Below, in pieces: positions 62,788-64,000 of a stretch of 64,000 bases of DNA (its first letter is position 1; every line of letters starts with the position of its first letter). The DNA lies in assembly GCF_000813145.1 (NCBI RefSeq), contig NZ_BAZF01000006.1, positions 185,510-249,509 of the forward strand, written 5' to 3'. The notes under the pieces were generated by a model. That model was not told the origin of the DNA, did not search any database, and saw only the letters and a program-made list of their open reading frames with translations. The DNA comes from Geobacter sp. OR-1 (lineage in GTDB: Bacteria; Desulfobacterota; Desulfuromonadia; Geobacterales; DSM-12255). The position numbers and the translations under genes are program-made.

Positions 62788-62819
62788 ACAAAGCGCCATG
62801 GTTGCCCATGGCGCTTTGT
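62788..62819 (-). terminator. Strong hairpin between array and cheW
   Basis: ACAAAGCGCCATGG (62788-62801), loop TTGC and CCATGGCGCTTTGT (62806-62819) make a perfect 14-pair stem. It follows the cheW stop on the minus strand. A short CGTTT follows, so it is a terminator with a weak T-tract. Confidence 0.75.
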
Positions 62820-62851
62820 GTCACTATCATGCCTTGCCGGTTTCCGTCTGC

Positions 62852-63349
62852 TCAGGCAGCGGCCTGGCTGCCGCCTCCCTGCATCGATTCCATATCTTCA
62901 AAGGTAAAGACCTTGTCGATATTGAGGATCATGATGAAGGTCTCGTTATGCTTGCCCATGCCGATCAGGAACTCGGTGTTGAGCTTGGTCCCGATCCGCG
63001 GCGCCGCTTCGATCTGCTCCGGCTCCAGTTCCAGGACCTCCTGAACCGAATCCGCCAAGGCCCCGACTATGGAGGTGTCGCCGTCCAGGGCGATCTCCAT
63101 GACGATGATGCAGGTGTTGACGGTCTTTTCCGTGGCGGTCATCCCGAATTTGAGCCGCATGTCAACCACCGGTACGACGCTCCCCCTGAGATTGATAACG
63201 CCCCGCATGAAATCAGGAGTCTGGGGGACTTTGGTGACCGTGGTGAAGTCAAGGATCTCGCGGACCTTGGCGACGTTGACGGCAAAGACTTCATCACCGA
63301 GCTTGAAGGTGAGGCACTGTATCGTTTCCGTTATCCCTGTTACGCTCAT
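62852..63349 (-). CDS. cheW: Chemotaxis coupling protein CheW
   Basis: A 165-residue CheW that links chemoreceptors to the CheA kinase. CheW-type pattern: QCLTFKLGDEVFAVNVAKVREILDF, TKVPQTPDFMRGVINLRGSVVPVVDMRLKFGM, VMEIALDGDTSIVGALADSVQEVLEL and a FLIGMGKHNETFIMILNIDKVF ending. ATG 63349 is preceded by GGAGG at five bases, so an in-frame start 21 codons earlier is not needed. It follows the methyl-accepting chemotaxis protein gene by 82 bases. Confidence 0.95.
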   Translation of the reverse strand: MSVTGITETIQCLTFKLGDEVFAVNVAKVREILDFTTVTKVPQTPDFMRGVINLRGSVVPVVDMRLKFGMTATEKTVNTCIIVMEIALDGDTSIVGALADSVQEVLELEPEQIEAAPRIGTKLNTEFLIGMGKHNETFIMILNIDKVFTFEDMESMQGGGSQAAA

Positions 63350-63431
63350 TTTAACCTCCGTGAATAACTTCTGTGAATAGTGAATGGTTAGTTTCTTTTC
63401 TTCACCTTTCACTATTCACCTTTCACCGCCT

Positions 63432-64000
63432 CTAGTATTTCTCGAATTCCTTATCCAGGTGGTCTTTCCCCAGGTTAAGCCCGAAACCGCTCTCATTGAC
63501 GGCTATCTTCCTCTGCGCCTTGGCTACCAGCTGCTTGGGCTTGGCCTTTTCAACCGCTTGTGACTGTGGCTGCGCCGGCAGTTCCGATTGCCGCTGGCTG
63601 CTCCTAAGGTCCGACAGGTCGAGTTTGAAGAAGCCGATGGAGCTGATCAGCTGATCGGCCTGGCCGGATAACCCGGTGGCGGTGGAGGCCATCTCTTCGG
63701 CAACGGCGGCGTTCTGCTGGATGACCTGATCGAGCTGCTGGATGGCTTTGTTGATCTGCTCGGCGCCGGTGTCCTGTTCTTTGCTGGCGGCAGAGATCTC
63801 CTGCACCAGTTCGGCGGTCCGCTGGATGTCGGGCAGGATGCCGGCGAGCATGGCACCGGCCTTTTCCGCGACCTCGACGCTGGAGCCGGACAGCTCGCTG
63901 ATCTCGCCGGCGGCGTTCTGGCTCCGTTCGGCCAGTTTCCTGACCTCGGAGGCGACGACTGCGAACCCTTTGCCGTGTTCGCCGGCACGCGCCGCTTCGA
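63432..64000 (-). CDS. Methyl-accepting chemotaxis protein, C-terminal part
   Basis: Partial gene running past the right edge of the window; only the last ~189 codons are visible. The frame begins with [26 protein letters not shown], the signature hairpin tip of MCP signalling domains, followed by the long coiled-coil return helix and a hydrophilic tail. It ends in [19 protein letters not shown]; no CheR-binding pentapeptide of the NWETF type is present. The gene lies upstream of cheW and is probably in the same chemotaxis operon. Confidence 0.93.
   Translation of the reverse strand, partial: EAARAGEHGKGFAVVASEVRKLAERSQNAAGEISELSGSSVEVAEKAGAMLAGILPDIQRTAELVQEISAASKEQDTGAEQINKAIQQLDQVIQQNAAVAEEMASTATGLSGQADQLISSIGFFKLDLSDLRSSQRQSELPAQPQSQAVEKAKPKQLVAKAQRKIAVNESGFGLNLGKDHLDKEFEKY

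Overview
The window looks like chromosome from a Geobacter/Geotalea-type Desulfuromonadia bacterium. The basis is a cytochrome with roughly 26 CXXCH plus six CX4CH heme motifs, a Tat-exported [NiFe] hydrogenase, a GEMM-type cyclic-dinucleotide riboswitch, many secreted FN3, Ig-like and beta-helix proteins, and chemotaxis genes. I saw no rRNA, tRNA, CRISPR array, insertion sequence or prophage. Apart from one orphan YopX gene the content is chromosomal. Most functions below are assigned from motifs and family resemblance read by eye, without database searches.

Layout. About 0.1-8.3 kb holds small housekeeping and hypothetical genes: SseB-like, a lytic transglycosylase with a frameshifted signal peptide, RbgA GTPase, a flavin reductase/zinc-ribbon/ABM monooxygenase operon, an FGE-fold secreted protein, membrane proteins, UPF0270, DUF4403 and DUF2721. 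About 8.6-24.9 kb is an extracellular electron-transfer locus. On the minus strand lie a ~32-heme cytochrome and a 2.2-kaa SBBP/FN3 protein; divergently on the plus strand lie a [NiFe] hydrogenase pair and an Ig-like protein with one heme site, behind a candidate sigma-54 promoter.

About 25.0-35.4 kb is a five-gene minus-strand operon: TpsB transporter, filamentous-haemagglutinin-like TpsA, periplasmic TPR-CHAT protease, a small membrane protein and a DUF4384 protein. It has a sigma-70-like promoter, a GEMM-I riboswitch and an overlapping intrinsic terminator in front of it, so transcription of a secreted adhesin and a caspase-fold protease is probably controlled by c-di-GMP or cGAMP.

About 35.5-41.3 kb is a mixed set: a NimA-like flavoprotein, class D beta-lactamase, GT51 transglycosylase, YopX, VOC protein, WYL regulator, a winged-helix protein, DUF1697 and a CDF-type transporter. 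Transketolase follows at 41.7-43.8 kb.

About 43.8-62.6 kb is an 11-gene minus-strand array in which almost every product carries an export signal: FGE-fold protein, SLH/TPR lipoprotein, LPP20-like protein, FecR-TPR protein, CHASE2 adenylate/guanylate cyclase, GAF-HD-GYP phosphodiesterase, transglutaminase-like protein, multidomain lipoprotein, small paralogous-domain protein, M48 metalloprotease and WD40-caspase protease. It reads as an envelope proteolysis and second-messenger module. CheW and the end of a methyl-accepting chemotaxis protein close the window.

The two best candidates for undescribed systems are the riboswitch-gated TPS-CHAT operon and the envelope caspase/M48/transglutaminase array. 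The hydrogenase whose large subunit ends exactly at the last active-site histidine comes next.
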